A stretch of 64,000 nucleotides of DNA from Boesenbergia rotunda (Eukaryota; Streptophyta; Magnoliopsida; Zingiberales; Zingiberaceae): NCBI GenBank assembly GCA_024364735.1, contig JAGFNQ010000716.1:188858-252857 (forward strand), in the 5' to 3' direction. The translations under genes and the position numbers were made by a program. The notes below the pieces were generated by a model. The model was not told where the DNA came from and searched no databases. It saw only the letters and a program-made list of their open reading frames with translations. Positions 22,040 through 34,333 of the stretch are shown here, piece by piece (within the stretch, counting starts at the first letter, position 1; each line of letters begins with the position of its first letter).

Positions 22040-22926
22040 ATGGACTATAGGGTGTGTCAAGAGGCTTAAAAGGCTAAGGTTAGTCTTAATCCTAGGAAAT
22101 TGGCACACTAAAGAAATTGGGAGTTTAATTGAGAGAAATTGATCTTAATGCCCAAATACCATATAACTTGATGCTATGAATGGATTATGAATGAGTATGG
22201 GAAGAAGCATCAAGGTGAGGTCAAAATTAGAACTTTTGGGAAAGGTTTCATGATACAAGTTAGAGAAACTCGAAGTTTGTACCAAGCTTGGGATTCGGGA
22301 TAGTTTTGGTTGAAATTATATTTTTTCTAGGTAAATATAGGATCCACAAATCTCCCCACAAGAATTCATATTTTTTAGGAATTAGTTAGACATTTCTGAA
22401 GTTTGGATTGGAAATCTGAAAATCAGATACCAGTCGACTAGTATTTGGCAGTCGACTAGGACAAGAAAATTTCGGAACACAAACATTCTGTATGGTTTAT
22501 CAGTCACCTGCCTCAACCGCAGTCGACTGGGTCAGAATGTAATTACATTCTGTGGGACGCGGGTTTTATAAAAGGAAATGGGCGCGTCGAGGAAGCCAAA
22601 CTCTAGGGTTTTAGCGATTTCCCCGGCGATCCTGACCTCTCCCAAGTTCCTCCTTCGTCCTCAGGCCTTTCCAACCCCTAAAATCCCTCTCTAAATCCTC
22701 CCCTAACCTCGATCTACCTCTAGGATTTGTTAAAGCCTCTCCTCTTCAAACCGTGCTCTCAAAATCAAGTTATCATGAAGAGAATGGATAGGTATCGTTG
22801 TTTAAAGTTCTTTTTCTCATTTAAACTATGTTTTGGCACTAACATGCTATTTTTGTGCATGCTCTTTCATGTTTTTCCTTTTTGGGGGGTTGTCTTGGCA
22901 TGCATGGGTGTGTGTGGTGTTTTAGG
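22040..22926 (+). promoter_or_regulatory. Spacer of element B ahead of the extra ORF, with palindromes and a probable intron
   Basis: Non-coding. Three copies of the CAGTCGACT(G/A) palindrome lie at 22431-22440, 22448-22460 and 22520-22530. From 22560 the sequence becomes C-rich like a 5' leader, and a GATAG|GTATCG donor near 22787-22793 together with GTGTTTTAG ending at 22925 would remove an intron just before the ATG at 22927. This suggests that the extra ORF is expressed from its own or a spliced transcript. Confidence 0.45.
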
Positions 22927-24359
22927 ATGACCTCTAAGAAACCTAGGGGTGAAGGATCATCCCAACAAAGTCAGGGAGGGTCAAGGTTTAGGTCTCTGGA
23001 ATGTAAAAAATGGTTTGAAGAAAATGAGTTCGTAGTGATGAATTGCCGATATCTAAACAAGGCTTTCTTTCAAGAAAAGTCGCCTCAGTTAGCTGAAATG
23101 ATCACCTACTGCCAGCATGACATAGATGTGGATTTATGTACAGAGTTTTACGCAAATTTGACTTGCATTGACTCAGATAATAATTTGTATGAGTCTCGAG
23201 TTGCTGGTGTTCCTATTCCTTTCTCAGTAATGGGTCTAGCTAGATTCCTACAGTGTAGAGCGTCCAATAATGCATCTGTTTACTTTTCCACTGTTGTTGA
23301 ACCACTAGAGTTTCCTGGAGTCACAATTGATCAGATACATATACATTATTTTAGAAGATACAGGAATGAGTTGGAGCGTCTTTTTGATGTTAAACCCATG
23401 AGACCGTTTAGCCATGTATTGTATAAGATCGTCATAGAGTGCATTTTGCCCATTGTCACCAAGGGGAGGTTCAGGATCAGACTCCCACATTTGGTGATGA
23501 TGTACGCTTTGGAGAGGAGGTTAGACATCGATGTCTCCTTACATGTAACGATCCGGAAAATTCTCTTAATATTTTATTAAAATATTAAGCATGTTTAAAT
23601 AATTTTCCAAGGGACATAGAAATATTAAGGAGAACTTTGGCCTAGAAAATCCATGTTTTCTCATTTAAATTGAGAAAATTAAGTACCAATGAGCTTTAAA
23701 TGGGCTCCAAAAATGGATATTAATTAGGTAAAATTAATATAAATTAGGTAAAATTAATATAAATATAAAAGAATTTTATTTAAGAATATTGGCATAATTA
23801 TGGGGGATTTTAGGAGGGATTTTCGGAATTTAGGGAATAAAAATAATAAAATAAATGAAATAAAAATAAAATAAAAATAAAGGTGCATAGGCCAAGGATT
23901 GAACCTTGGACCTCTTGTACAACCATGAATGCTTTAACCAATTCACCTAGCAAGGAATTCTTATGAGTAAATGAAGTAGAGGGAGGTTAAGAAGTAGAAG
24001 GAGATGAAGGGTCATGGAGAGACTCTTCATTTGCCTCTTTAAAGGAGCTATAAAGAGGGGGTTTGGGGGGTTACTTCTCTTCATCATCAAGTGCATTTGC
24101 TCCCCTCCTCCCTCCTCATTCTAGCCGAAACTCTAAGGAAGAGTTCTCCCTTGGAAAAGCTTCCACCAAGGCTCCATCACCCAAGATCTAAAGTTCTTAC
24201 AAGGATCCAAGGACTAGGTGTGGTCAAGAGACATCAAGTCTTCTTCCTTCTCTCCATCCAAGGTCAAAAATTTAGAAACCCCAAGGTAAGACTTCCTCAC
24301 CTGTGGTATAATAGTTCCCTCTAATTTTTATGATTTTTAGTATGATATAGTGGTTGGAT

Positions 24360-25310
24360 TTCGAATTAGATGTTGAAAGGAAAGAAAACCAAGACCCTCA
24401 TGTTTAAGGGTTTCGGCCACCTTGATTTTTAGGTCTATAAATATGCTAAAAATATGTATAATGCTATTTAATGTTCCCTGATGATGTTTAGAGGTTAAGT
24501 ATAATTTTTGGGAATTTTTGGAGTACCCTAAGACACCTTAAGGTTTCGGACAACATGAAAGGAACCAAACTAAGAACCCTAAGTTTAAGGGTTTCGGCCA
24601 CCATGATTTATAGGTCTATAAATATGATAAAAATATGTATAATGCTATTTAATGTTCCCTTATGATTTTTATAGGTTAAGTATAATTTTTGGGAATTTTT
24701 GGAGTAGCCTAAGACACCTTAAGGTTTCGGACAACATGAAAGGAACCAAACTAAGAACCCTAAGTTTAAGGGTTTCGGCCACCATGATTTATAGGTCTAT
24801 AAATATGATAAAAATCTGTATAATGCTATTTAATGTTCCCTGATGATGTTTAGAGGTTAAGTATAATTTTTGGGAATATTTGGAGTACCCTAAGACACCT
24901 TAAGGTTTCGGACAACATGAAAGGAACCAAACTAAGAACCCTAAGTTTAAGGGTTTCGGCCACCATGATTTATAGGTCTATAAATATTCTAAAAATCTGT
25001 ATAATGCTATCTAATGTTCCCTGATGATGTTTATAGGTTAAGTATAATTTTTGGAAATTTTTGGAGTACCCTAAGACACCTTAAGGTTTCGGACAACATG
25101 AAAGGAACCAAACTAAGAACCCTAAGTTTAAGGGTTTCGGCCACCATGATTTATAGGTCTATAAATATGATAAAAATCTGTATAATGCTATTTAATGTTC
25201 CCTGATGATGTTTAGAGGTTAAGTATAATTTTTGGGAATTTTTGGAGTACCCTAAGACACCTTAAGGTTTCGGCCAACATGAGAGAAACAAATCAACACC
25301 CTAGAGACCC
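24360..25310. repeat. 181-bp tandem array in E, about 5 copies
   Basis: The landmark AATGTTCCCT recurs at about 24470, 24651, 24831, 25012 and 25192, a 181-bp period. Each unit includes AAGGTTTCGGACAACATGAA and GGGTTTCGGCCACCATGA. Apparent 63-codon open frames here are simple translations of the repeat and not genes. Confidence 0.9.
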
Positions 25311-26759
25311 TATGAGTTTCGGCCACCATGGTTTAGGGTTCAAAAATGATGCTAAAAATCTTGATAATGTTGTATAAGGTTCTCTTATGAGGTTTAGGAA
25401 TTTAATATAATTTTTAGGAATTTTTGGGGCACCCTAGGGTTTCGGCCAACAACAAGACCTCATGGGTGGAGTTGGGTCTAAAACCCCAAGCATGTGTTTG
25501 ATGTATTAACATGATATAAGAGAGATGGAGGGTGATTATGTGAATGTTTCACATAGCTTTGAGACCCTATAGGTTTCGGCCAAGTACCCTAATAGGGTGG
25601 AAAGCTAGGACTTATTTCAAGTAAGGGCCCAATGGCCCTATGGTAAGGTATGGGTAGGGTTTAAGCAATTGATTTGGGGTTTTAATGGAATTTCTCCATA
25701 CCCCCATGGCCTTGAAGTTTCGGTCGAGAGCAAGTTTAGGGTTAAAGGATTAGGGTTGGGCTTAAGTAGGGAACCAAAGGGGTTCCTATGGCCTAGTATA
25801 TGTGTATGAGTTACCAAGATATATGTTTAAGTAAGATGGAAGAAGTTCTATGTTAACCAAACCTTTAGTTTGTATGTCATGAATTATAGGATAAGTCATA
25901 GATGTTTAGACATGTACCATGATTTGTGAATAATATGTAAGTACGCCATGTCTTATGAATGATGAATGATATGCCATGAATGATGAATGATATGTCATGT
26001 TTATGAATGATATGCCATGTTTATGAATGATATGCCATGTTTATGAAGGATATGCCATGTTTTATGAATAAGATGTAAGTATGTCATGTTTTATGAATAA
26101 GGTTAAAGTACATGCCTTTAGGGCATAATGATGATGTTAAGTATGATGAATGAATGATGATGAATGACAAGTATGATGAATGAAAAATGATGCTTATGTC
26201 TTTAAGGCATAAATATGCTAAACGGCACGGTCGATGGTTGACGGTACGACGGTCGAAAGGACCGGTAAATGGGCCGGTAGACGGGCCGAGCCGTAACAAG
26301 TATGCTATGTTAAGTATGCCATGAATGTCTCATGAATGATGAAGCATGTAAAGTATTTTATTTTATGAATGGGCTTGTACCGGACCGAAGTATGGGTCCA
26401 AGGGATGGGCACCTTAAGAATGCCCCGGTTCTGGACTACCGACTATGCTGTCCACGGTTCTGGCACTACCGAAGCTGTGCAACAGGGATGGGCACCTTAA
26501 GAACGCCTCGGTTCGGGGACTACCGACTATGCTGTCCTTACCCTAGTAGGTCGAGGCTAGCTACCTCGTATTTACTTAGGGATGCGCGCTTATGATGTAT
26601 GTATGTGGTACAAGCCAGGGCCCCAATGATATGATGAATATGTTTAAGCATTTAAAAGTATGTTTTTAAAGATTAAGCATCCTTATATATATATATGCAT
26701 TTGTCACATGCATCCATCCATGTTATGCATTATGTTATGAAAAGTATGTTTATGAAAGG

Positions 26760-27110
26760 TATGTTATGAAGGTATGGTTATGCCATGATTTATTTATGTT
26801 TATGCCATGATGTAATTATGTTTATGCCATGATTTATTTATGTTTATGCCATGATGTAATTATGTTTATGCCATGATTTATTTATGTTTATGTCATGATG
26901 TAATTATGTTTATGCCATGATTTATTTATGTTTATGCCATGATGTAATTATGTTTATGCCATGATTTATTTATGTTTATGCCATGATGTAATTATGTTTA
27001 TGCCATGATTTATTTATGTTTATGCCATGATGTAATTATGTTTATGCCATGATTCATTTATGTTTATGCCATGATTCATTTATGTTTATGCCATGATTTA
27101 ATTATGTTAT
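26760..27110. repeat. 23-bp/46-bp short tandem array in E
   Basis: Alternating units TTATTTATGTTTATGCCATGA and TGTAATTATGTTTATGCCATGA repeated about seven times, decaying on the right into looser TTTATGCTAAGTTAGAATGCCATGAT repeats to about 27400. Confidence 0.85.
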
Positions 27111-28594
27111 GCTAAGTTAGAATGCCATGATTTTATTTATGTTTATGCTAAGTTAGAATGCCATGATATTTTGCTAGTTTAGGATACCATGATTTAATTA
27201 TGTTTATGTTAAGTGAGATTGCCATGATTTTATTTATATTCATGCTAGTTAGGGTGCCATGATTTGATTATGTTTATGCTAAGTTAGAATGCCATGATCT
27301 TATTTATGCCCATGTTAATTTTGAAGCCATGATTTAAGTAGGTTTGTGCTAAGATAGAATGCCATGATTTTATTTAGGTTCATGCTAAGAATGGTTGTGA
27401 GGTTATGTTTATTATGTTATGTCTATGCCAAGTATTATGTCATGCTATGAATGTTTACGATGTTGATGTCTATGTCAAGTATTATGCTATGCCATGAATG
27501 TCTTATGGTTATGTTTATGTCATGCTATGAATGTGATGAAGCTATGGCTATGTCATGATGAAAGTATGCTATGTGATGATAAGGCTTATGTTCTAAGTAA
27601 AGCACTAAGTATGCTAATGTTTCATATGCTCATGATAATTGATGAATGGTTTTAGTGAGTAGGAAAGAGTCTTACTAAGCCTGTGTGCTTATAGTCTTAT
27701 TTTCCTTATACCGCAGATCACGCAAGGGGACAGTAAGGAAGCAGCAAGAGGGCGTCAAAGAATGTGTGTGATAGTGACTTGGCCAAGAGACCATATGTTT
27801 GCTGGTCTTATGATAGAACTTTACCTTTACTATTAAGTACTTGAATATGACTCTATGACATGATGCTAAAGTATGACATGATGCTAAGTATGACATGATG
27901 CTAAAATATGACATGATGCTAAGTATGATATGATGCTAAGTATAAAGTTAATACGTCAAGTTCCCATGTTATGATGCTAGGAATGGTAGTAAGTGCATGT
28001 AGATGTAAGTTTAAAGGTTTCCGCTGCATTATGATGTCTACATGCCCTAAGTATGTATGTTAACGTAACGCCGCTTTATGAAAAAAAAAAAAAACGGGCG
28101 TTACATTACAGGTCTTTAGTGTCATCTATCATTCTTCTCATAGTGTTAATAGGAAGATATATATGCCCTTCTGTCACATCCTGACCGAGTTTTTTCATTT
28201 ACGTTTTGGTATCCGTGTGGGTAGTGGTCAGGTTAGGCACCTGTCAAAGGACTATGACCAGATTGGCACTCGCCAATTGTCCTTGGTAGGTATTGAGAGT
28301 AGGCAGGGGACATTTGTCTGGAAGGAGCATCCAGAATCATCGAGCTCAGATGAGGAGCCTGGTGCACGTGCAAAGTTCACCCAGCTTCGATCCGATGTCC
28401 ACAGGCTTCAGGAAGATGTTCACAGCATCCGTGAGGATATTCACAGAGTACAGTAGACAGAGCAGAGGATGGAGGCGGCAGTTGATAGGATTACCAGCCG
28501 CCAGGATGACATGTATGAGATGTTGCGACAGTGGCATCTCGCTTCTCAGGCTCCTCCTCCTCCTCCAGGCGGTGACAATCATATGTTCTTCTGA

Positions 28595-29725
28595 CTAGAT
28601 GATGCAGTTTCTGGGAGTTGTTCAGTGTTGAGAGCATTATCATTATTCAATGTATTTTATACCTCTCAAACACTTTCCATCCTGATGATTGTAACTTTTT
28701 TGATGACTTCAGGGCTTTGGCCCTTGCTACTCTTTTGGTGTTTATTTCTTGACTGCCTTCATGGTTTCATGTATGATACATTATCTTTTTAAGTTATGTT
28801 CTTGAAAATGTTGTCATAACTTAAAGATTTTTTTGCCTGATAGTTCGTCAAGTGATAATGGATGATATGCTGTGACTTTAAGTTATGATTCTTATATGTG
28901 TGTTCATGATATGTTATATTAAATCATATAATTTGGTTGAAAATCAAATGGTAAGGTTTATATATAGAAAAAGGCATAATCATCTAGACCTAAGAGAATA
29001 GGGGGGGTCGTTGTCAAAATAGAAACATTTATATGAAAAAGGGAAGTTTGAGAATCATTCTAAATGTCAAATGAAGGTAAATGAAGTTGGCAAATATAGG
29101 AAATCATGATTGGATTTCAAAATTGATACAAACTTGACACTATTTGAGGAATTTAGGGTTTGTACCAAAAGTCAAGCACGATTGATTTTTTTTCATGAAC
29201 CAATATTTTTCTAGGGTAGGGAATACCTTAACAATCGTGCTTGCAAAGTTTCACATTTTTTCGAATTTTCTGGAATTTTTTTATGCGTTTCTAAATTTCG
29301 ACTGGAAATTCTGAATATGGCGTATCAATCGACTGGTAGGCTCACAGTCGACTGGGAATGTGGATAGTGTGTGTTTTTGTGATTTCTGAGGGGTTTTTCA
29401 GAAATATGGTTAGTTCCACCTGGCATCAGGGCTAGGGTTGCTTGGAGCAATCATTTTGATGGTGTCAAAGGGGGAGAAATGTGTGTGTGTTAAGTTAGGT
29501 TGGGTCAGAATCTATCTAACTTGGTTTGGTTGGGTTGTGACTTCAGAGTTAGGTTGGGAAAACTTAACTTGAGATTAGTAATAAGAATTGAAATTTGGGA
29601 GAAAGCATAGGTTAAGAGGGAGGTTGTCTCTTGCGTGTTATGCTTAATTTCAATTGCTTTTGCTATTATCATCGTTATATGTTTACCTAACTTAACATAT
29701 TACCACGCATCAAAAAGGGGGAGAT
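28595..29725 (+). other. Element B 3' region and polypurine tract
   Basis: Non-coding. A further palindrome pair lies at about 29326-29356 (TCGACTGG and CAGTCGACTGGG). The polypurine tract AAAAAGGGGGAGATT at 29712-29725 abuts the 3' LTR. Confidence 0.7.
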
Positions 29726-30683
29726 TGTTGGGGCAATCGACCCTGAAATGATCTGGAGGATCATAATATTTTGGTGTGTGGACAATATGGTTAAGTTAGG
29801 ATTTGTTGTTGTTCTAATATATGTACATGAGTGTGCAGGTGTACAGGTACACATGGGCTTGGTTGATGTCTTCAGGTGAAAGATGGCATGGAGGCAAGCT
29901 GGAGGCTTACGTGCGCATCCGAGGGACCATTGGATAGTAGGGATGATGAGCCGAGAGACGCGGACTTCGAGGCGTATGTGAAGGATGGCATGGAGGCAAG
30001 CTGGAGGCTTGCGTGCGCATCCGAGGGACGAGGACCGAAGATGAAGAGGGCGTGAAGGCAACAGTCAAGACTGCTGGTGAAAAGTCAACTGGGTTGTGAG
30101 GGTCTGAGTATGAGTGTGTGTACTCAGAGGCTAAGCTGGGAGGGTTTGAGTGCGGAGAGATTTGCACTCGGGAGTGAAACCCTAGGCTTAGGTTTGTCCC
30201 AGTCGACTGGCCCATTAGCAGTCGACTGGTATAGGCTGGCAGATTCAAACGTTGTACTGTAATGGTCGAATCTGAGTGGGACCAGGTGATTGCCATTTTG
30301 CCAGTCGACTGGTAGCGGCTGGTTCAGATTCGAGCCCTATTTAAAGGGGCTCGTTTCCTCCTATCTTTTTTGACGAAATTCGCTTGGGTAAAGTGAGTTA
30401 GTAGTCTTTTGTGATCAGATAGCGTCTGAAGTGTTGTGGTGAGGTTTCTCCACCCACAAGGAGCGACAGATCTAGCCGGAGGTTATCCGGGGGTTGATCC
30501 ACCGACGTATTCTTGGATCAGTCACCCGTCCAGGGTGGATACCAAGTAAACTTTCGTTGTTAGCATTGTTCTTATTTTCCTTTACATATTATTGTTTCCG
30601 CTATGCTAACAAACTTGTAGAGAAACGACCGAAAACGTGCTATTCACCCCCCCCCCTCCTCTAGCAGCCACATCGATCCATCA
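29726..30683 (+). repeat. Element B 3' LTR
   Basis: 958 bp, TGTTGGGGCAAT to GATCCATCA. Same TATTTAAA box (30338-30345) and palindromes as the 5' LTR, with a C run a few bases longer near its end. Confidence 0.92.
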
Positions 30684-31817
30684 CTTTGGATGCAACAAAA
30701 AGGGGCACTACAAGGACAAGTGTCCACTAGGTAAAAAGGAGATAAACCCTAAACCCAACTCAATTCATTTTAAATCTAACATGGGTGGTAGGGAAAAGAA
30801 GGAGAAAAAACACATTAGGTGCTATACTTGTGGAGAGCTAGGGCATTATCACACCAAGTGTCCAAGAAAAGGAGAGCTCAAGAAAATGGAGCACTTGAGA
30901 AAATAGGAAAAGAATGAGAAGAAGTGAAGCTCACAACAAGGGGGAGCTATAAGGGTAAATGAGGTAATCCCTAACTTTAAATTGAAATGCAATTCAAACT
31001 TAAGTTCCTCCATGCATGTTAAAAATAGTGTCAATTATTTATCCATGCATAACTTAGGATTTAAATATCATGATAGGAGTATGGTTAGTATTGTAGATAA
31101 AAAACCTAGAAAAATCATGCATCATGATAAACCCAAGACCTTTGTACCTAAGGATCATGATATTAATCTCAATAAGGGGAGACATATACCTAGGAAGGAA
31201 GATAGGTCTAGGAATGTCCAAAGTGGACATGTGGGTTCTAGGGTTAGAAGCCTAGAAAGGAAAAATCAAGTTTTAAGGGCAATGCTTGATAAATTGTAGA
31301 AAACCCTAGATAGATTTGCTATTGGATCAAAGGGTTTAAGGATTGTGTTGGGTAGTTAAGAACCCAACCATGATAGATCGGGTCTAGGATACCGATCTAA
31401 GAGCTCCAATGCCAATAAAAAAAATATGCTAGGGTAACATATGATTATGGCAAGGAGGGGAAGTCCAAAAATGGCAAGAGGGTGTCATTTAAAAGGAAAA
31501 AGAAGGACTTAACCAAGGACAAGGTATCTAAAGTTAAAAAGGTTAAGTTTGTAGGCCAAGAGTCACCGGAGGTACACCGGTGTGGTCTAGTGTTTGTTGA
31601 GTCACCTAGGGAGGTGGCAAGGGCTAAGAGCTCAAGGGGGAGCTCTAGGAGCCTTTGGGACATATGGTGAATGGATCTCAGAAGGTGTTCTCCTAGAGGT
31701 CTAGATGGACCATGGAGTGTGCCAAAAGAATTGGAGACGGACTTGAGTCTCAATTCTTGGGTTTTGGCACGATGATTTTGAGTTTCATGCATGAAAATAT
31801 GACATTAGGGTCATATT
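30684..31817 (+). pseudogene. Element A gag, second part (zinc knuckles and basic tail)
   Basis: Continuation of A's gag after the B insertion. Codes for two CCHC knuckles, GCNKKGHYKDKC (its first Cys lies on the other side of B) and CYTCGELGHYHTKC, then PRKGELKKMEHLRK and a stop. A further basic region to about 31670, rich in Lys/Arg, matches the tail of B's gag but with several stops. It ends at the ATATT duplication where C inserted. Confidence 0.8.
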
Positions 31818-33792
31818 TGTTGGGGACGAGATGGCTAGAGAGGGGGGGTGAATATAGCCAATCACTTTCCTTCTAAGAGTTAGCAATTTCTGCACTTGAA
31901 AATGTAAGTAGCACAGCGGAAGTATGGAAAACAGGATGTGCAGAAATTGAAACCGAAAACAAACTAGCAAGATTAGCAAGATCGCTAACTAGGAGATTTT
32001 ACAAGGTTCAGGGATAACTTGCCCCTACTCCTTGGCGTGCCCTTAAGGTGGGCGATCCCTTGATCGTCGGCAGATCAAGCCCGGTTAACACCAGATAATT
32101 CAGCAACCTCCTTCTCGGTGGAGAAACCTCTCCACAGTGTGTTTCAAACAAGGATATAGATTAAGCACAAAGAAACAACAAGAAGGATCTTACTCAAACA
32201 CTTAGCAAGGATGAAAACACAGCAAGCTTCCCTGAGCTCCACCCAGTGGCGATCTCACGCAAGAACCCTTCTTTGTGTCTTCCCACTGTCGGACTCCAAG
32301 CTTCTTGTTTTCTCCTTCAAGCGCTCAAGTAGTGGATGATTGCTTCTCAATTGCTTGCTCAGAATGATGGAAACCTCAAGAACAACAAGCTTGATGTGGA
32401 GAACTCAAAAACTCAGGAACTTAAGAGCACACGCTGAAGCAGTATCGTACTCTAAGCTTCTCGTTCCTTTTGTTTCTCCGCTAAGCAACAAGTGACCTCA
32501 TCTCCAGCAGCCTACAGCTGCCTCACTGCCAACGCGCCAGCTACACTGAACCCTAACTGAACTTCTTGAGCTCCCTCAGCCAAGCTTCAGTCAGCGGCTT
32601 CAGTCCTGCAGCTCCAGCCATTGCAACCAGTGTGGAGAAAGGGACAAACCTGCTCCAAGGAAAGCTCTCTTTGACTTCTCCTTGAGTGTTTGAATCCTCC
32701 CCTGTCACCTGAAACTTAATCAGACTGTTAGAGCAGCAAATCACGCAGTAAATCAAATATCAGAGATAAGTGTCAGCAGATATCAGAAGTTCAGACGCGA
32801 TCAGAGCGTCTGACAGTGAAATTTGAATTAAAGTGATCGGTCACCCGACCGATCAAAGAGCCTCCTGATCGGTCACCAGACCGATCAGGGTGGTTCCAGA
32901 CCGATCAGGCTACGTCCTGATCGATCCCCAACGCTCAATTAGAAATTGCGATTTCTTTGAGATTCTCCCAGACAGATCACCAGACCGATCCCAGGTCGTG
33001 GATCGTTCACCGGACCGATCCACCCTTATATTTGGCGATTTCTGAGTTTCGCAGGCTAAGCCTTCTGATCGGACACCGGACCGATCAGGGTGTCACCTGA
33101 TCGGTCAGCAATCCGATCAGGTAATCACCAGGTCGAACAGGAACCGTCCTGATCGATCTTAGTGAGGAGCCTGTGAAGGTGGATCGTTCACCAGAACGAT
33201 CTGCACAGTGATCCTGATCGGTCATCAGACCGATCAGGAGCAGTTCAGCAAGGGAACTCAACCTCATCAGCCCTCCAAGCTAAGGATTTTCCATCTAACT
33301 CTCCAAGTTAGGAATTTGCACCTAATCCTCCAAGTTAGGACTTTTCACCTAGCCCTCCAAGCTAGGACTTTTCACCTAGCCCTCCAAACTAGGACTTTTC
33401 ACCCAACCCTTCCGAGTTAGAACCTCATCCAACCTAGCCCTCCAAGCTAGGCACCTGACCCTCCAAGCCAGGACTTTTTCACCTAATTCTCCAGGATGGG
33501 AATTTGCACCTAACCCTCCAAGTTAGGACTTTTCACCTAGCCCTCCAAGCTAGGACTTTTCACCCAACCCTTCCGAATCAGGACTTTCCAACACCTAGCC
33601 CTCCAAGCTAGGATTTTTCACACACCTAACCCTCCAGGTTAGGATTTCTCCAACACTTAGCCCTCCAGGCTAGAATCCTCCATATCATGCCTAATCCTCG
33701 ATCGGGACTTAATCATAATCATCATAATCATCATCCTAAACTAAAATCGTTGTCAACACCAAAATAACAATCAAGGCCAGACTGCATCAACA
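31818..33792 (-). repeat. Element C left LTR (a 3' LTR in minus orientation)
   Basis: 1,975 bp. In minus orientation it opens TGTTGATGCAG next to a polypurine tract and closes CGTCCCCAACA. It contains two arrays: CCTCCAAGCTAGGACTTTTC-like units at about 33270-33680, and GATCGGTC-N4-GACCGATC palindromes at about 32830-33245. Confidence 0.85.
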
Positions 33793-33808
33793 ATCTCCCC
33801 CTTTTTGT
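33793..33808 (-). other. Polypurine tract of element C (left half)
   Basis: Reads AAAAAGGGGGAGAT on the minus strand, directly before the LTR start, and identical in style to B's tract. It shows that the left LTR is a 3' LTR. Confidence 0.8.
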
Positions 33809-34333
33809 TGTTTGACAACCCGATTTTAAGTTTAGGGTTTCTCAATCAATTTTCCAAAAATTTAGAATCATAGGGGAATCCAGATCCTCCCCCTACAACA
33901 TGATCATTCTAAACTTAACCAATCCACACTCTCCCACTTTGTCGAACACCGAAAATGGGCAAGAGGGACTGTTAAGATTAAAACAAACTCCCCCTCAACC
34001 CTAGAGGTATCCCAACTCAACAAGGATGTGATAGATCGATGGATAACCATACGAACACATGTGAAAAGGTATAGCAAGACATAGCAATCACATGCGTCAT
34101 ATGAGTCTGAAGTATAAACTCACAAAGCATGCCATAATATTCATAAGTATCAAGTAGACATGACATTGTAAGCATGAACATAGCAATTGAGCAAACATGC
34201 AGATAAGACGCAAGGCATCAATAATAGATATACTAAGAGTAGATAAGCATGTCAGGCAACATCAGACAAGTCAAAGCATAAAACATCCAAACAAGTAGCA
34301 AAATACGTGTGGCACAAGGCCACAACAGTCAAG
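33809..34333. other. Element C 3' untranslated region (minus strand)
   Basis: AT-rich, no coding similarity, no palindromes of the C type. Confidence 0.5.

Larger units (their letters stand above)
23544..28105. mobile_element. Element E: 4.56-kb solo LTR (Del/Tekay-like) inside the extra ORF of B
   Basis: Begins TGTAACGATCCGG and ends AACGGGCGTTACA, so its ends are TG/CA with inverted TGTAACG/CGTTACA. Flanks are TTACA (23539-23543 and 28106-28110). Long LTRs that open TGTAACG and close CGTTACA are typical of Del/Tekay chromoviruses, which I infer here. No internal domain, primer site or second LTR was seen, so it is a solo LTR. It holds two tandem arrays (24360-25310 and 26760-27110), a GC-richer core with CGGTTC/GGGACTACCGACTATGC phrases (26220-26590), and a 15-base A run near its end. 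Confidence 0.82.
22927..28594 (+). pseudogene. Element B extra ORF, 'putative plant transposon protein' domain, split by solo LTR E
   Basis: ATG at 22927 (MTSKKPRGEGSSQQSQGG) opens a Ser/Gly-rich N-terminus followed by a domain with FVVMNCRYLNKAFF, DLCTEFYANL, VPIPFSVMGLARFL, then ERLFDVKP, LYKIVIECILPI and LMMYALER-type phrases, the plant-specific domain annotated in databases as putative plant transposon protein. E interrupts at 23544-28105; skipping E and one TTACA copy keeps the frame exactly (QVFSVIYHSSHSVNRKIYMP...). The C-terminal part is a heptad-like helix (LRSDVHRLQEDVHSIREDIH), then a TAG at 28454-28456, after which the same frame continues with Gln/Met-rich helix and a PPPPP end to TGA at 28594. 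Apart from the E insertion and one stop, 366 codons are conserved. The homologue in C is at 34334-35403 (-). Biochemical role unknown. Confidence 0.75.
19511..30683 (+). mobile_element. Element B: copia-type retrotransposon with gag and extra ORF, inserted in gag of A
   Basis: LTRs at 19511-20471 and 29726-30683 are nearly identical by eye, so this is a young insertion. It is flanked by CTTTG (19506-19510 and 30684-30688), and deleting it restores A's first CCHC knuckle. Internal order is primer site, gag, palindrome-bearing spacer, extra ORF (split by solo LTR E), spacer, polypurine tract. No protease, integrase or reverse transcriptase can be found in the roughly 4.7 kb of own interior, so B is non-autonomous. 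Confidence 0.92.

Noticed and set aside
24652..25205. Two near-identical 63-codon open frames
   Set aside because: They are exact translations of the 181-bp tandem repeat in solo LTR E.
23544..28105. Reading element E as a complete element with two LTRs
   Set aside because: No direct repeat of its start or end is found inside, and no primer site or polypurine tract is visible.
33270..33690. Regularly spaced short repeats that look like a CRISPR array
   Set aside because: Units are adjacent and degenerate with no conserved-length unique spacers, lie in a plant LTR and have an inverted counterpart at 39750-39880.
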